Shown piece after piece: positions 38,058 through 47,436 of a stretch of 64,000 nt of DNA. Below the pieces are notes generated by a model. That model was not told the DNA's origin and did no database searches. It saw only the letters and a list, made by a program, of their open reading frames with translations. Each line of letters opens with the position of its first letter. The stretch's first letter is position 1. Position numbers and translations under genes: made by a program. Source of the DNA: Gallionella sp. (GTDB taxonomy: Bacteria; Pseudomonadota; Gammaproteobacteria; Burkholderiales; Gallionellaceae); the NCBI GenBank assembly GCA_028699065.1, contig JAQVVH010000001.1, forward strand, positions 124,001-188,000, given 5' to 3'.

Positions 38058-38918
38058 TTACTTAAGCATTCGCCCGGCAACCGCCGAGAGTTTCTGAACC
38101 ATGTCCGGATCGCGCGCCTCGGGCGCCGTCAGCAGCGCATATTCCAGCGCATGGCGGCAGGTGCAATCGGCAGCACAGGCATCCGCTGCAACCAGCGGCG
38201 CAACCGTTTTCACCAGCGTGCGGGCCCGGTCGGCATTTTCAACCAGCACCTTGACGATGGTGTCCACGGTCACATGATCGTGCCCGGGATGCCAGCAATC
38301 ATAATCGGTCACCATCGCCACGGTGGCGTAGCACATCTCGGCCTCACGGGCGAGTTTGGCTTCGGGCATATTGGTCATGCCGATGACATCACAGCCCCAG
38401 CTGCGGTAGAGCTCGGACTCGGCCATGCTGGAAAATTGCGAACCTTCCATCACCAGATACGTACCGCCGCGCACGGCATGAATGCCGCTTTGCCGGGCTG
38501 CCGCCTCAAGATGATTTCCCAGCCGGTTGCAAACCGGGCGCGCCATGGAGACATGCGCGACCAGGCCACTGCCGAAAAAACTTTTTTCGCGGGCGAAGGT
38601 ACGGTCAATAAACTGATCGACGATCACGAAAGTACCCGGCGCGAGATCTTCGCGCAGCGAGCCCACCGCACTGACCGAAATAATATCCGTCACGCCCAGT
38701 CGTTTCAGAGCGTCGATATTGGCGCGGAAGTTGATTTCTGTTGGCGGAATGCGATGCCCCCGCCCGTGGCGTGGCAGGAACGCCAGCGGTTGACCGGCCA
38801 GTTCGCCCACCAGAACTTCGTCAGACGGGGTTCCGAAAGAAGACTGCGCATCAACCCAGCGCGTATCGTGCAAACCCTCGATGTGATAAACGCCACTCCC
38901 CCCAATGATGCCCAGCAT
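38058..38918 (-). CDS. mtnP: S-methyl-5'-thioadenosine phosphorylase
   Basis: 286 residues. Phosphorolysis of methylthioadenosine, the by-product of polyamine and homoserine-lactone synthesis, to adenine and methylthioribose 1-phosphate. Segments are IGGSGVYHIEGL at the N-terminus, the phosphate-binding LPRHGRGHRIPP, ISVSAVGSLREDL and the substrate-binding EGSQFSSMAE followed by CDVIGMTNMPEAKLA. The family also uses 5'-deoxyadenosine, which would supply a 5-deoxyribose 1-phosphate for the same operon. It lies 19 bp downstream of alr. Confidence 0.95.
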   Translation of the reverse strand: MLGIIGGSGVYHIEGLHDTRWVDAQSSFGTPSDEVLVGELAGQPLAFLPRHGRGHRIPPTEINFRANIDALKRLGVTDIISVSAVGSLREDLAPGTFVIVDQFIDRTFAREKSFFGSGLVAHVSMARPVCNRLGNHLEAAARQSGIHAVRGGTYLVMEGSQFSSMAESELYRSWGCDVIGMTNMPEAKLAREAEMCYATVAMVTDYDCWHPGHDHVTVDTIVKVLVENADRARTLVKTVAPLVAADACAADCTCRHALEYALLTAPEARDPDMVQKLSAVAGRMLK

Positions 38919-38937
38919 GATTTCTCCCGTTAAATGC

Positions 38938-39996
38938 TCAGCCCACGACAGGCACGCGCGCAGTCAGGCCGCACATCAATTCATAACTGATCGTGCCGGC
39001 CGACAGCGCGATCTCCTCGACCGGCAAGCCTTCACCCCACAACACGACCTCGCTGCCGACGCCTGCACCGGACAGCGCACTGAGATCAACGCACAGCATA
39101 TCCATCGACACTCGCCCGAGCGAGCGGGTTCGCTGCCCGGCTACCAGCACAGGCGTACCAGTGCCGGCATGACGCGGGTAACCATCGGCGTAACCGCAAG
39201 CCACAATGCCCACGCGCATGGACCGCTCTGCCCGGAAAGTGGCGCCATAACCCACCTCGTCTCCCGCGCGCAATTCGCGCACCGCGATGACACGGCTGGA
39301 CAACGTCATCACCGGCTTGAGTCCCAGCGCCGCGGCGGATGTTTCGGCGAACGGAGAGGCGCCGTACAACGCCAGCCCCGGGCGCACCCATTCGCCGTGA
39401 ATTTGCGGATAGCGCAGAAGTGCGGCGGAATTCGCCAGACTGCGCGGCAACCGGAATTGCGCCGCAATATCCCTGAACAAATTCAGCGGGGCATCAATAC
39501 TCCCTTCGTCGGCATTCGCGAAATGCGTCATCAAAACAACATTTCCGACAGCAGCATGCCCCCGTAAACGGGCTATCACGGCCGGCACATCTTGTGGGTT
39601 GAACCCTAAGCGGTTCATGCCGGTGTTGATCTTGAGCCAAACCTCGAGCGCCGCACGTTTTGGATAAGCATCGAGCAGACCCAGCTGCCAGTCGCTATGC
39701 ACCACGCAACTAAGCCCATGTTCAGCCGCCAGTGCCATATCGTTGGCATCGAAGCAGCCTTCCAGCAACAGGATGGGTTGCCGGTGACCGGCTTCGCGAA
39801 CACGCAAGGCATCGCGGATATTCAGGAGCCCGAAACCATCGGCTTCCTCCAGCGCTTCAGCGGCACGCAACACACCGTGGCCGTAGGCATCAGCCTTGAT
39901 AACCGCCAGGATGCGGGAGGCCGATCGTTTACGGATAACACGCAAATTTTGCGCAAGTGCGGTGGCATCAATTCTGGCTTGAATCGGGCGGGACAT
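38938..39996 (-). CDS. alr: Alanine racemase
   Basis: 352 residues from ATG 39996; an in-frame GTG at 40011 is possible, but the family usually begins (M)xRPIQARID. Fold type III PLP enzyme: PLP lysine Lys34 in AVIKADAYGHG, the substrate loop RPGLALYGASP, and the catalytic tyrosine in DEVGYGATF near residue 250. It makes D-alanine for peptidoglycan. It is the first gene of the methylthioadenosine operon on this strand and is divergent from lplT. Confidence 0.95.
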   Translation of the reverse strand: MSRPIQARIDATALAQNLRVIRKRSASRILAVIKADAYGHGVLRAAEALEEADGFGLLNIRDALRVREAGHRQPILLLEGCFDANDMALAAEHGLSCVVHSDWQLGLLDAYPKRAALEVWLKINTGMNRLGFNPQDVPAVIARLRGHAAVGNVVLMTHFANADEGSIDAPLNLFRDIAAQFRLPRSLANSAALLRYPQIHGEWVRPGLALYGASPFAETSAAALGLKPVMTLSSRVIAVRELRAGDEVGYGATFRAERSMRVGIVACGYADGYPRHAGTGTPVLVAGQRTRSLGRVSMDMLCVDLSALSGAGVGSEVVLWGEGLPVEEIALSAGTISYELMCGLTARVPVVG

Positions 39997-40090
39997 GACT
40001 GAACGGGTCACAAATATTTAACAGGCGTGAATGATAGCAGGGGCACTACTTTCATGTTATAAAACGGCCTCACAAAAACAGTATCAGCGA

Positions 40091-41320
40091 ATGAATCCAG
40101 GCTTTTACATCATCCTCGCGGCGCAATTTCTCTCCGCGCTTGCCGACAATGCCTTGTTGTTCGCTGCCATCGCTCTGCTCAAGGACCTCAATACTCCGGG
40201 CTGGTACACGCCGGTATTGCAACAGGGCTTCATCGTTTCCTATATCGTGCTGGCGCCGTTCGTTGGCGCCTTCGCCGATTCGCTGCCCAAGGGCCGCGTG
40301 ATGTTTATCAGCAATAGCATCAAGCTGGCCGGTTGTCTGGCCATGCTGGCGGGCGTTCATCCCCTGCTTGCCTACGGTCTGGTCGGATTGGGTGCAGCCG
40401 CCTACTCTCCCGCCAAGTACGGAATTCTTACCGAATACCTGCCGCCCAGCCAGCTGGTCAAGGCAAACAGTTGGATGGAAGGTCTGACCGTACTCGCGAT
40501 CGTGCTGGGCGCAATCGTTGGCGGCATTCTCATCAGCCCGACGCTGGGCCTGCCGATCGTCCAGACACTGGGCATCCCACTGATCGACAGCGTCGCCAGA
40601 CTGGCCATTGCCATCATTGTGGTGATTTATATCCTCGCGGCGATTTTCAATCTCTACATTCCGGTGGTCGCCATCGAACACAAACCGTTCAGCCGCAGCC
40701 CGTTGGCCCTGACACTGGACTTCTGGCACTGCTTCCGCCTCCTCTGGAAGGATCCGCTCGGCCAGGTATCACTGGCGGTCACCACGCTGTTTTGGGGGGC
40801 CGGAGCTACCTTGCGTCTGCTGGTACTGGGTTGGGCGGCGATTGCGCTCAACTACGACATTGGTGAAGCCGCACAACTGACGGCTTGGGTGGCCATCGGC
40901 ATTGCCATCGGCTCGGTACTCGCCGCAAAATTCATCAAGCTGGAGCATTCAGTTCGCGTGTTGCCCGTCGGCATCGCCATGGGCTTCGCAGTGCTAATGA
41001 TGATCCCCCTCACCAACAGCACACTCGCCATTTTGCTGCTCATCGCAATCGGCGCAATGGGCGGATATTTTGTGGTGCCGATGAACGCCCTCTTGCAACA
41101 CCGCGGCCATTTGCTCATGGGTGCTGGCCGTTCGATCGCCGTGCAAAATTTCAATGAGAATCTGAGCATCTTCGCCATGCTGGGTTTGTATGCACTCATG
41201 GAAGGCATGGAACTTCACATTTACATCATCATCGCGGTCTTCGGCCTGTTGCTGTCAGGCATCATGTATTGGCTAAATCGCAGGCACGGGCACGATCAGG
41301 ATTCCGGCAAAGTCTTCTGA
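40091..41320 (+). CDS. lplT: Lysophospholipid transporter LplT
   Basis: 409 residues from ATG 40091 (MNPGFYIILAAQFLSALADN), the start that matches LplT N-termini. MFS fold with about twelve helices. Diagnostic segments are ALADNALLFAAIALL near the N-terminus, the loop-2 region AFADSLPKGRVM, AAYSPAKYGILTEYLPPSQLVK and MNALLQHRGHLLMGAGRSIAVQNFNEN. It flips lysophosphatidylethanolamine inward so that it can be reacylated. In Enterobacteria it is encoded with aas; here no acyltransferase gene is adjacent. A strong bidirectional terminator follows at 41343-41371. Confidence 0.9.
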   Translation: MNPGFYIILAAQFLSALADNALLFAAIALLKDLNTPGWYTPVLQQGFIVSYIVLAPFVGAFADSLPKGRVMFISNSIKLAGCLAMLAGVHPLLAYGLVGLGAAAYSPAKYGILTEYLPPSQLVKANSWMEGLTVLAIVLGAIVGGILISPTLGLPIVQTLGIPLIDSVARLAIAIIVVIYILAAIFNLYIPVVAIEHKPFSRSPLALTLDFWHCFRLLWKDPLGQVSLAVTTLFWGAGATLRLLVLGWAAIALNYDIGEAAQLTAWVAIGIAIGSVLAAKFIKLEHSVRVLPVGIAMGFAVLMMIPLTNSTLAILLLIAIGAMGGYFVVPMNALLQHRGHLLMGAGRSIAVQNFNENLSIFAMLGLYALMEGMELHIYIIIAVFGLLLSGIMYWLNRRHGHDQDSGKVF

Positions 41321-41342
41321 CCCGTTTTGTTTAGCCGCAAAC

Positions 41343-41371
41343 AAAAAAGGCCAGCAATGCTGGCCTTTTTT
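41343..41371. terminator. Strong bidirectional intrinsic terminator
   Basis: GGCCAGC (41349-41355) and GCTGGCC (41359-41365) form a perfect 7-bp stem with an AAT loop, flanked by six A on the left (41343-41348) and six T on the right (41366-41371). It can terminate lplT (plus) and efp (minus). Confidence 0.92.
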
Positions 41372-41386
41372 ATCGTTCCCAAAGGA

Positions 41387-41950
41387 TCAGGCGCGCTTCT
41401 TGAATTCGTTGGAGCGCGTATCGATTTCGATCTTGTCGCCGATTTCGATGAAAGCGGCAACAGGCAGTTCGAAACCGGAACCCTTCAGTTTGGCCGGCTT
41501 CATCACCTTGCCGGAGGTATCGCCACGGACGGCCGGCTCGGTGTATTCAATCTCACGCACGATGGTGTTTGGCAGTTCCACGGAAATTGCCTTGCCGTCA
41601 TAGAACGTCACTTCGCAGACATCCTCCATGCCATCGCCGAGGTAGTTGATCGCATCGCCGAGGTTTTCCTGCTCGATTTCGTACTGGTTGTATTCGGCAT
41701 CCATGAACACGTACATCGGATCGGCAAAGTAGGAATAGGTGCATTCCTTCTTGTCCAGCACGATGTTGTCGAACTTGTCGTCGGCCTTGTACACCGCCTC
41801 GCTGGGCGCGTCGGTCAGCAGGTTCTTGAATTTCATTTTCACCACGGAACCGTTACGGCCCGAGCGGGTGTATTCGGCCTTCTGGATAACCAGCGGCTGG
41901 TTGTTGACCAGCACAACATTACCGGCGCGGAGTTCTTGAGCAATTTTCAT
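41387..41950 (-). CDS. efp: Elongation factor P (Arg32 type)
   Basis: 187 residues. EF-P relieves ribosome stalling at polyproline stretches. Three domains are as usual: KOW-like, then two OB-like. The tip of the first domain reads [11 protein letters not shown] with Arg32 where the lysine-modified class has Lys34. Arg32 is the acceptor of the rhamnose added by EarP, whose gene lies 39 bp upstream on the same strand. Transcription ends at the 41343-41371 terminator. Confidence 0.97.
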   Translation of the reverse strand: MKIAQELRAGNVVLVNNQPLVIQKAEYTRSGRNGSVVKMKFKNLLTDAPSEAVYKADDKFDNIVLDKKECTYSYFADPMYVFMDAEYNQYEIEQENLGDAINYLGDGMEDVCEVTFYDGKAISVELPNTIVREIEYTEPAVRGDTSGKVMKPAKLKGSGFELPVAAFIEIGDKIEIDTRSNEFKKRA

Positions 41951-41989
41951 AACAGTCTGCCTGGAGCAAAAATTTGGAAGGCGCGGATT

Positions 41990-43129
41990 CTATGCAACTT
42001 GGCGGAAAAAATCCAGCAAATTCAAAGCCAGATTGTTCCGGCTCAGCGCCCGTGACCAGTCAGCCCCGTGCTGCGCCAGCACTTCCCGGTCGCGCATAAC
42101 CCCCTGCCAGGCCGCCGCCACGTCGTCTCCCCCATTCCACGCCTGCCACAAAGCCGCCACGGCATTGCCGGCCGGCTCGGACAAATCCTTGCAGTAACGG
42201 CCGCGCAGCGCCTCCAGCTTTTCAAGGTGAACCTGGTCATGCTGCGGATAAATCTGCCAGACGAAAGGCTTTCCGGCCCATTGCGCGCGCACGCAGGAAT
42301 CCTCACCCCGCACAAAATTGATGTCGCAGGCCCACAACAACGCATCATATTTTTCCTGTTCAACAAACGGCAGCACTCGCACCCGCAGCTGACCGCGCTG
42401 CCACAGCGTCCCCGCGGTCGCGGTCGCCGCGCCAAAATGTGCGGCCACCTGAGGCAGCGAACGTCCCACCGGCAACAAGCAGGTCACGGGATAGTCTGCC
42501 GCTTCCCAAGTGCGCAACAATTCCGGAATTGCCGGGTTTTCATAGCCGAACAGGGATACCCGCAATTCGCCCGGCAGTCGCGGTCCCACGCCCAGATCTT
42601 GCCAATAGTTTTGCTGCGCGATCGCGTCCGCAAAAAAGGCGTCACGCCGGGCCAGCAAACTCTTTTCCAGCAGTAGCCCGCCGGTTTTTACAGTGAATCC
42701 GGGGAAGAAAAAATACTTGGTCAGTGGCAAGGCCGGATGCGGCGAGGGCAGCTTGTGGCAGCCTTCCACCCAGGCTTCCGCCGAGAGATATTCGAGATTG
42801 ATCCATACCGGCTTTTGCCCTGCCGCAGCCATCGCCGCAATGTAGGCCTCGGGCAAATTACAGGCGAATGCCTCGATCACGAGCGCGGCCGGTTCAACGC
42901 GGGGAAATGGCGCGAGCCAGCGGCAAATTTCCACGCCCCGGCAATGCTGCACATCCCGCGCCGCGTCCGCCTCGGGACAAAGCGCCACAAAACTCGCCAG
43001 ATCATCCACCCAGAGCCGCACCTGCAAGCCATGCTCGTTGGCCAGTTGCCGCGCCAGCCGCCAGCACACACCGATGTCGCCGTAGTTGTCGATGACGTTG
43101 CAGAAAATATCGCAACGCTCACTCGGCAT
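41990..43129 (-). CDS. earP: EF-P arginine rhamnosyltransferase
   Basis: 379 residues from ATG 43129 (MPSERCDIFCNVIDNYGDIG), chosen because the GT-B N-terminal loop DNYGDIGVCWRLARQL follows at once; frames upstream are not convincing. EarP transfers L-rhamnose from dTDP-rhamnose to Arg32 of EF-P. The donor-binding segments are VRGEDSCVRAQWAGKPFVWQ and IYPQHDQVHLEK. No rhamnose biosynthesis genes are in the window. The start overlaps the last codons of the upstream ABC permease by 11 bp, so earP may also be expressed with the exporter. Confidence 0.95.
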   Translation of the reverse strand: MPSERCDIFCNVIDNYGDIGVCWRLARQLANEHGLQVRLWVDDLASFVALCPEADAARDVQHCRGVEICRWLAPFPRVEPAALVIEAFACNLPEAYIAAMAAAGQKPVWINLEYLSAEAWVEGCHKLPSPHPALPLTKYFFFPGFTVKTGGLLLEKSLLARRDAFFADAIAQQNYWQDLGVGPRLPGELRVSLFGYENPAIPELLRTWEAADYPVTCLLPVGRSLPQVAAHFGAATATAGTLWQRGQLRVRVLPFVEQEKYDALLWACDINFVRGEDSCVRAQWAGKPFVWQIYPQHDQVHLEKLEALRGRYCKDLSEPAGNAVAALWQAWNGGDDVAAAWQGVMRDREVLAQHGADWSRALSRNNLALNLLDFFRQVA

Positions 43130-44318
43130 GCAACGCCTCCACCGGATCAAGCCGCGCAGCGCGCAGCGCGGGAGCAACCCCGGCGGCCAGACCAATGACA
43201 ATGGCGGTCACTTCGGCCATCAGGACGTACATCCAGGGCGTGTTTACGGGTAGAGCGTCAAACAACGCGTGCAATCCCTGGGCAACGCCCACCCCAAACA
43301 ACAGGCCGAGCAAGCCACCGATAGCGGACAGTAAAATCGCCTCACCAAGGAATAGCACCAACACCTGCTGCTTGCGCGCACCCAACGCGCGCAACAGGCC
43401 AATTTCAGCGGTGCGCTCGCTCACTGCCATGGTCATGATGGTGAGAATACCGACCGCTCCCACCAGCAGCGAAATGCCGCCCAGCGCAGCCACCGCAAAG
43501 GTAATGACTTCAAGCACCGAGCCCAGCACTTCCAAGGCCTGCTCCTGCGAAATTACAGTGAAATCATCGCGGCCATGGCGCGCCGTCATACGCTCCCTAA
43601 CCAGACGGATGACCGTGTCGGCATCCACTCCCGCACGGTAACTGACGTTGATTTCCATCAGCCCGGAACGGTTAAAAAGTTCCATCGCACGTGCGGCCGG
43701 CACAAAAACCGCATCGTCCATATCCAGCCCGAGAATCTGGCCTTTGGGCGCCATCACGCCAATCACCCGATAGCGCTGTCCGCCAATACGCAGGTATTCA
43801 CCCAGAGGACTTTTGCCGGGAAACAATTCCTGCCGAACCTTGTCGCCCAGCACCACCTGGGCACGCGCCTGATCATTATCCTCGTCGGGCCAGAAACTGC
43901 CGCTTTGCACCTTCATGGTGAAGGCGCTCGCAAATTCTCGCCCCTCGCCAAACACCGTCACCCGTCGTGTCAGCCCCCCGGCGCGAAGCTCGGCGTTGCC
44001 CATCAACCCCGGATTGACACTCTCGACATACGGCAGGCGCCGCAGCGCCTCGGCGTCGTCCAGCGTAAGCTGCCGCACCGAACCAAACACACCGACACTG
44101 GTGCCCTGGGTTTGCGCCTTGCCCGGCTGAACCGTGATGATATTGGTCCCGAACTGGGAAAACTCAGACAGCACAAACTGGTGCAAACCCTCGCCGATCG
44201 AAGTCAACAAAATCACGGCGGCAATCCCGATTGCAATGCCCAGGCCGGTCAAAAAACTGCGCAGGCGATAGGCCAGAAAACTGGAAGTGGTCAGACGGAG
44301 TAAATCGATGAAATACAT
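43119..44318 (-). CDS. MacB-type ABC transporter permease (second)
   Basis: 399 residues from ATG 44318; ATG 44327 overlaps the preceding stop as ATGA and is also possible. The FtsX/MacB arrangement is visible: one N-terminal helix (LRSFLTGLGIAIGIAAVILL), a large periplasmic domain (about 40-270) and three C-terminal helices. The last cytosolic loop has AEIGLLRALGARKQQVL. It follows the first permease gene closely and is a paralogue of it. It probably pairs with it as a heterodimer of the split MacB-like exporter. Confidence 0.88.
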   Translation of the reverse strand: MYFIDLLRLTTSSFLAYRLRSFLTGLGIAIGIAAVILLTSIGEGLHQFVLSEFSQFGTNIITVQPGKAQTQGTSVGVFGSVRQLTLDDAEALRRLPYVESVNPGLMGNAELRAGGLTRRVTVFGEGREFASAFTMKVQSGSFWPDEDNDQARAQVVLGDKVRQELFPGKSPLGEYLRIGGQRYRVIGVMAPKGQILGLDMDDAVFVPAARAMELFNRSGLMEINVSYRAGVDADTVIRLVRERMTARHGRDDFTVISQEQALEVLGSVLEVITFAVAALGGISLLVGAVGILTIMTMAVSERTAEIGLLRALGARKQQVLVLFLGEAILLSAIGGLLGLLFGVGVAQGLHALFDALPVNTPWMYVLMAEVTAIVIGLAAGVAPALRAARLDPVEALHAE

Positions 44319-44323
44319 CGCCC

Positions 44324-45532
44324 TCATCTCCCTGAAAGCGCGGTCACGGGGTCCAGCCGCGCCGCACGGCGGGCCGGCCAGACACTGAAGAGAATCCCCG
44401 TGCCGAGCGCAATGCCCGTGGCGGCCAATACGGCCCACCAGGGGGGCGACACCGGCAAACTGGGATAAATCTCCGCGATGAGCCGGCTGCCGGCATAACC
44501 GAGAATCAGGCCCGCAACACTGCCAATGCCGGAAAGCAGGACGGCTTCAGCAAAAAACAGATTGCGGATCTGTTTGCCCGGCGCGCCCAGCGCCTTAAGC
44601 AGCCCGATTTCCTTGACCCGCTGCGCGACGGCGATAAGCATCACGTTCATGATCAGCACGCCCGCAACCGCAAGGCTGATCGCCGCAATCCCACCGACCG
44701 CCATCGTCAGTGCCGTGAGAATGCGATCAAAGGTGGCCAGCACCGCATCCTGAGTAATGACTGTCACATCCTTTTCGCCGTTATGCCGCTGAAACAGAAT
44801 AGTCTCGGCATCCCTGCGCGCCTGTTCGATGCTGTCGCGGCTGCGCGCTTCGACGAGAACGCGAAACAGCCCGGAGGTGTTGAACAGCTGATGCGCCGCC
44901 GCCACGGGAATAATCACGATCTCGTCGGTATTGAAACCCATGGATTCGCCCTGCGCAGCCATGATGCCGATAACGCGAAAACGCCGGTCGCCGAGCCGAA
45001 CCCAGGCACCCACCGCAGGCGCGTTGCCAAACAATTCCTGCTTAACCTTGTTACCCAGCACGCACACCGGCGTGCTTTGATGAATTTCCCCCGGCGGTAG
45101 AAATCGTCCCAGACCCAGCGTCATGTGACGGACTTCCAGCAATTCGCTGGTCGAACCGAGCACGACCACTTCGCGATTAAGCGCATCGCGGGAAATGCTG
45201 GAAGTGCCCATCGTCAGGGGTGCAATGCGGTTCACGGCCGGGCTGCGCAGCACGGCCTCGGCATCGTCCAGCGTAATTTCGCGCGGAATCTGCCCGAGCA
45301 GCATACCTGGGCTGACGCCGGCCGTTTCGGTACGGCCCGGCAACACAATCACCAGATTGGTTCCCAGTGAAGAAAACTGGTTGACGACATAGCGCCGTGC
45401 CCCTTCGCCCAGCGCCGTGAGCACCACCACGGCAGCCACGCCAATCGCCATGGCCAGCATCATCAGCAAGGTGCGGGTTGGACTGCCGCGCAGGCTGCCG
45501 GAAGCAAAGCGCACGGTATCAGCCAGCTTCAT
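44324..45532 (-). CDS. MacB-type ABC transporter permease (first)
   Basis: 402 residues. Same layout as the next gene: an N-terminal helix preceded by SLRGSPTRTLLMMLAMAIGV, a periplasmic domain to about residue 270, and three C-terminal helices with the loop VKEIGLLKALGAPGKQIRN. It overlaps the ATPase gene stop by 4 bp. The cargo is not evident; MacB-type exporters move macrolides, lipopeptides, toxins or heme-like compounds. Confidence 0.88.
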   Translation of the reverse strand: MKLADTVRFASGSLRGSPTRTLLMMLAMAIGVAAVVVLTALGEGARRYVVNQFSSLGTNLVIVLPGRTETAGVSPGMLLGQIPREITLDDAEAVLRSPAVNRIAPLTMGTSSISRDALNREVVVLGSTSELLEVRHMTLGLGRFLPPGEIHQSTPVCVLGNKVKQELFGNAPAVGAWVRLGDRRFRVIGIMAAQGESMGFNTDEIVIIPVAAAHQLFNTSGLFRVLVEARSRDSIEQARRDAETILFQRHNGEKDVTVITQDAVLATFDRILTALTMAVGGIAAISLAVAGVLIMNVMLIAVAQRVKEIGLLKALGAPGKQIRNLFFAEAVLLSGIGSVAGLILGYAGSRLIAEIYPSLPVSPPWWAVLAATGIALGTGILFSVWPARRAARLDPVTALSGR

Positions 45533-46209
45533 GCCGCGCGGGTTTCGTCCGAAAGAATCTGCCCGTCCAGCATGTGCAGCTGTCGCCGTGCGCGGGCGCC
45601 AATCTCGACATCGTGCGTCACGATCACCAGAGTGATGCCCTGGGTAACGAGATTTTCGAGGAGTTTCATGACCTCGCGGCCGGTCGCTTGGTCGAGATTG
45701 CCTGTGGGCTCGTCGGCCAGCAAAATGCGCGGATTCATTACGGTGGCGCGGGCTATCGCCACACGCTGGCGCTGGCCACCCGACAACTGATCCGGACGAT
45801 GGTCGGCACGTTCAGACAGGCCATAGTTTTGCAGCAGCGCCCGAACGCGTGCCTGGCGCTCGTCAGCCGGCACACCCGCCAGCATCATTGGTAATTCAAC
45901 ATTTTGCGCGGCAGTCAGACGCGGCACGAGATGAAAGGACTGGAAAACGAAACCGATTTTCTGGCTGCGCACCTCGGCCTGTTGACGATCATCGAGATCG
46001 CTGACGTTGCGGCCTTCCAAAAGATAAGTGCCGCTGGAGGGGCGGTCCAGCAGCCCGATGAGATTCAGCAGCGTGGATTTTCCGGAACCGGAAGGCCCCA
46101 TCAAAGAAACATATTCGCCCTGCCCCAGGGTCAGCGAGATGTCTCGCAGCGCGGCAACTTGCTGGTCGCCGACTTCAAAAATCCGGCTGATTTTTTCAAG
46201 CGCGATCAT
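45529..46209 (-). CDS. MacB-type ABC transporter ATPase
   Basis: 226 residues from ATG 46209, which overlaps the adaptor stop as ATGA; the frame continues upstream through the adaptor gene but that part is not coding. Walker A GPSGSGKST (38-46), Q-loop, signature LSGGQRQR (near 139), Walker B ILLADEPTGNLD and the H-loop THD are all present. The sequence belongs to the MacB/LolD/SalX group. It couples ATP hydrolysis to the two FtsX-like permeases encoded downstream. Confidence 0.93.
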   Translation of the reverse strand: MIALEKISRIFEVGDQQVAALRDISLTLGQGEYVSLMGPSGSGKSTLLNLIGLLDRPSSGTYLLEGRNVSDLDDRQQAEVRSQKIGFVFQSFHLVPRLTAAQNVELPMMLAGVPADERQARVRALLQNYGLSERADHRPDQLSGGQRQRVAIARATVMNPRILLADEPTGNLDQATGREVMKLLENLVTQGITLVIVTHDVEIGARARRQLHMLDGQILSDETRAA

Positions 46210-47387
46210 TGCGCGGCATTGCCGGCTTCCGGACGCACGCTGGCACCCGCCTTGACGCCGGGTTGATCGAGCGCAGTCACAATACGATCCCCGGCGACCA
46301 GCCCGGAAAGAATTTCGGTGTATTCCCAATTGGCCAGCCCGGTCTTCACAGGCCGCGATTCCAGCGTCCCTTTTTCCGGCTGGTAACGCAGCACCACCTT
46401 GCCCTCAAGCAGCGACTGGGTGGGAATCCGCAGAACGTTCTTGCGCACCGTGTGAATAATTTCCACATCCGCGCTGTACCCTACCAGCAATGTCTCGGCG
46501 GAAGGCGGCTCGACAAAATCGACCTCAACCTCGACCGTGCGCGCCTGCTTTTCCAGATCGAGCACATAAGGCGCAATTCGCTTGACCCTGCCTTCGAAGG
46601 TTCTGTCCTTGATGGCATCCAGCGTAATCCGGGCGGGCAACGCAACCTTGACGGCGGCGGCGTCCACTTCGTCAATCGGCGCGCTGACAAACAAACAACT
46701 GTCATCGATCAAATCGATCGCCGGCGGTGTGGGAATGCCGGGGGGCGACGGCGTGGCGTATTCGCCAAGTTCGCCGCTGATATCGGCAACGATGCCATCA
46801 AAGGGTGCGCGCAAGGTCATGCGCGCCAGCCCCGCCTGGGCGACTGCAATACGCGAATGTGCCTGCTCAATTTCGCCGCGCACCGATCTGCAGGACGCAC
46901 GTTTGGCGCGCGCCTCGGCATCGGCGCGCTCCAGCCCTTCGGGCGAAATGAATCCGCGCTCACGCAACTGGCGCGAACGCTCGGCGTTTTTGCTGCTCAC
47001 CTCTGCCAGTGCACACACCTCTTCCACACGAAGCGTGGCTGTTTGCAATTGCTGCTGAGCCAGCGTCGCCTGCGCTTGCAAATCCTTGCTCCACAATGCC
47101 AGCAAAACCTGCCCCGCCTTGACCCGATCACCTTTTTTCACCCGCAGCTCGGCAATTTGCCCACCTGCCGGAGGCGCAAGCTTGGCGCGATGACAAGCCT
47201 TGACCGTGCCGGCGCGCGTGTTGCTGACCGTCGCCTCAACATCACCGGGCGCCACGGCAAGCAAGGAAACCACGGGCGGCTTGGGTTGCATCAGCCACCA
47301 AGCCATTCCGGAAAGCACAATAAGCGCGGCTGCCCACATGAAAGCGCGCAGAATCCAGGTACGACGGGAAGAATGCGATGAAGCCAT
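46206..47387 (-). CDS. Periplasmic adaptor of the exporter (MacA/HlyD-like)
   Basis: 393 residues from ATG 47387, with GGAG placed 8 nt upstream. A single N-terminal membrane segment (about 14-33) anchors the protein in the inner membrane. The lipoyl halves (VKKGDRVKAGQVLLALWSKDLQAQ and TLRAPFDGIVADISGELGEY) flank a coiled-coil hairpin (about 100-175), with beta-barrel and membrane-proximal domains after. It links the permeases to an outer-membrane channel not encoded here. It is the first gene of adaptor-ATPase-permease-permease-earP-efp. Confidence 0.9.
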   Translation of the reverse strand: MASSHSSRRTWILRAFMWAAALIVLSGMAWWLMQPKPPVVSLLAVAPGDVEATVSNTRAGTVKACHRAKLAPPAGGQIAELRVKKGDRVKAGQVLLALWSKDLQAQATLAQQQLQTATLRVEEVCALAEVSSKNAERSRQLRERGFISPEGLERADAEARAKRASCRSVRGEIEQAHSRIAVAQAGLARMTLRAPFDGIVADISGELGEYATPSPPGIPTPPAIDLIDDSCLFVSAPIDEVDAAAVKVALPARITLDAIKDRTFEGRVKRIAPYVLDLEKQARTVEVEVDFVEPPSAETLLVGYSADVEIIHTVRKNVLRIPTQSLLEGKVVLRYQPEKGTLESRPVKTGLANWEYTEILSGLVAGDRIVTALDQPGVKAGASVRPEAGNAAQ

Positions 47388-47436
47388 CAATGCTCCTGCA
47401 AAGGTGTCCGGCACACATTGAAAAGCCGGAGAAATA

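Noticed and set aside
47407..47430. Terminator between tRNA-Thr and the exporter operon
   Set aside because: The 6-bp stem has a 12-nt loop and no T-run, so it was not called a terminator.
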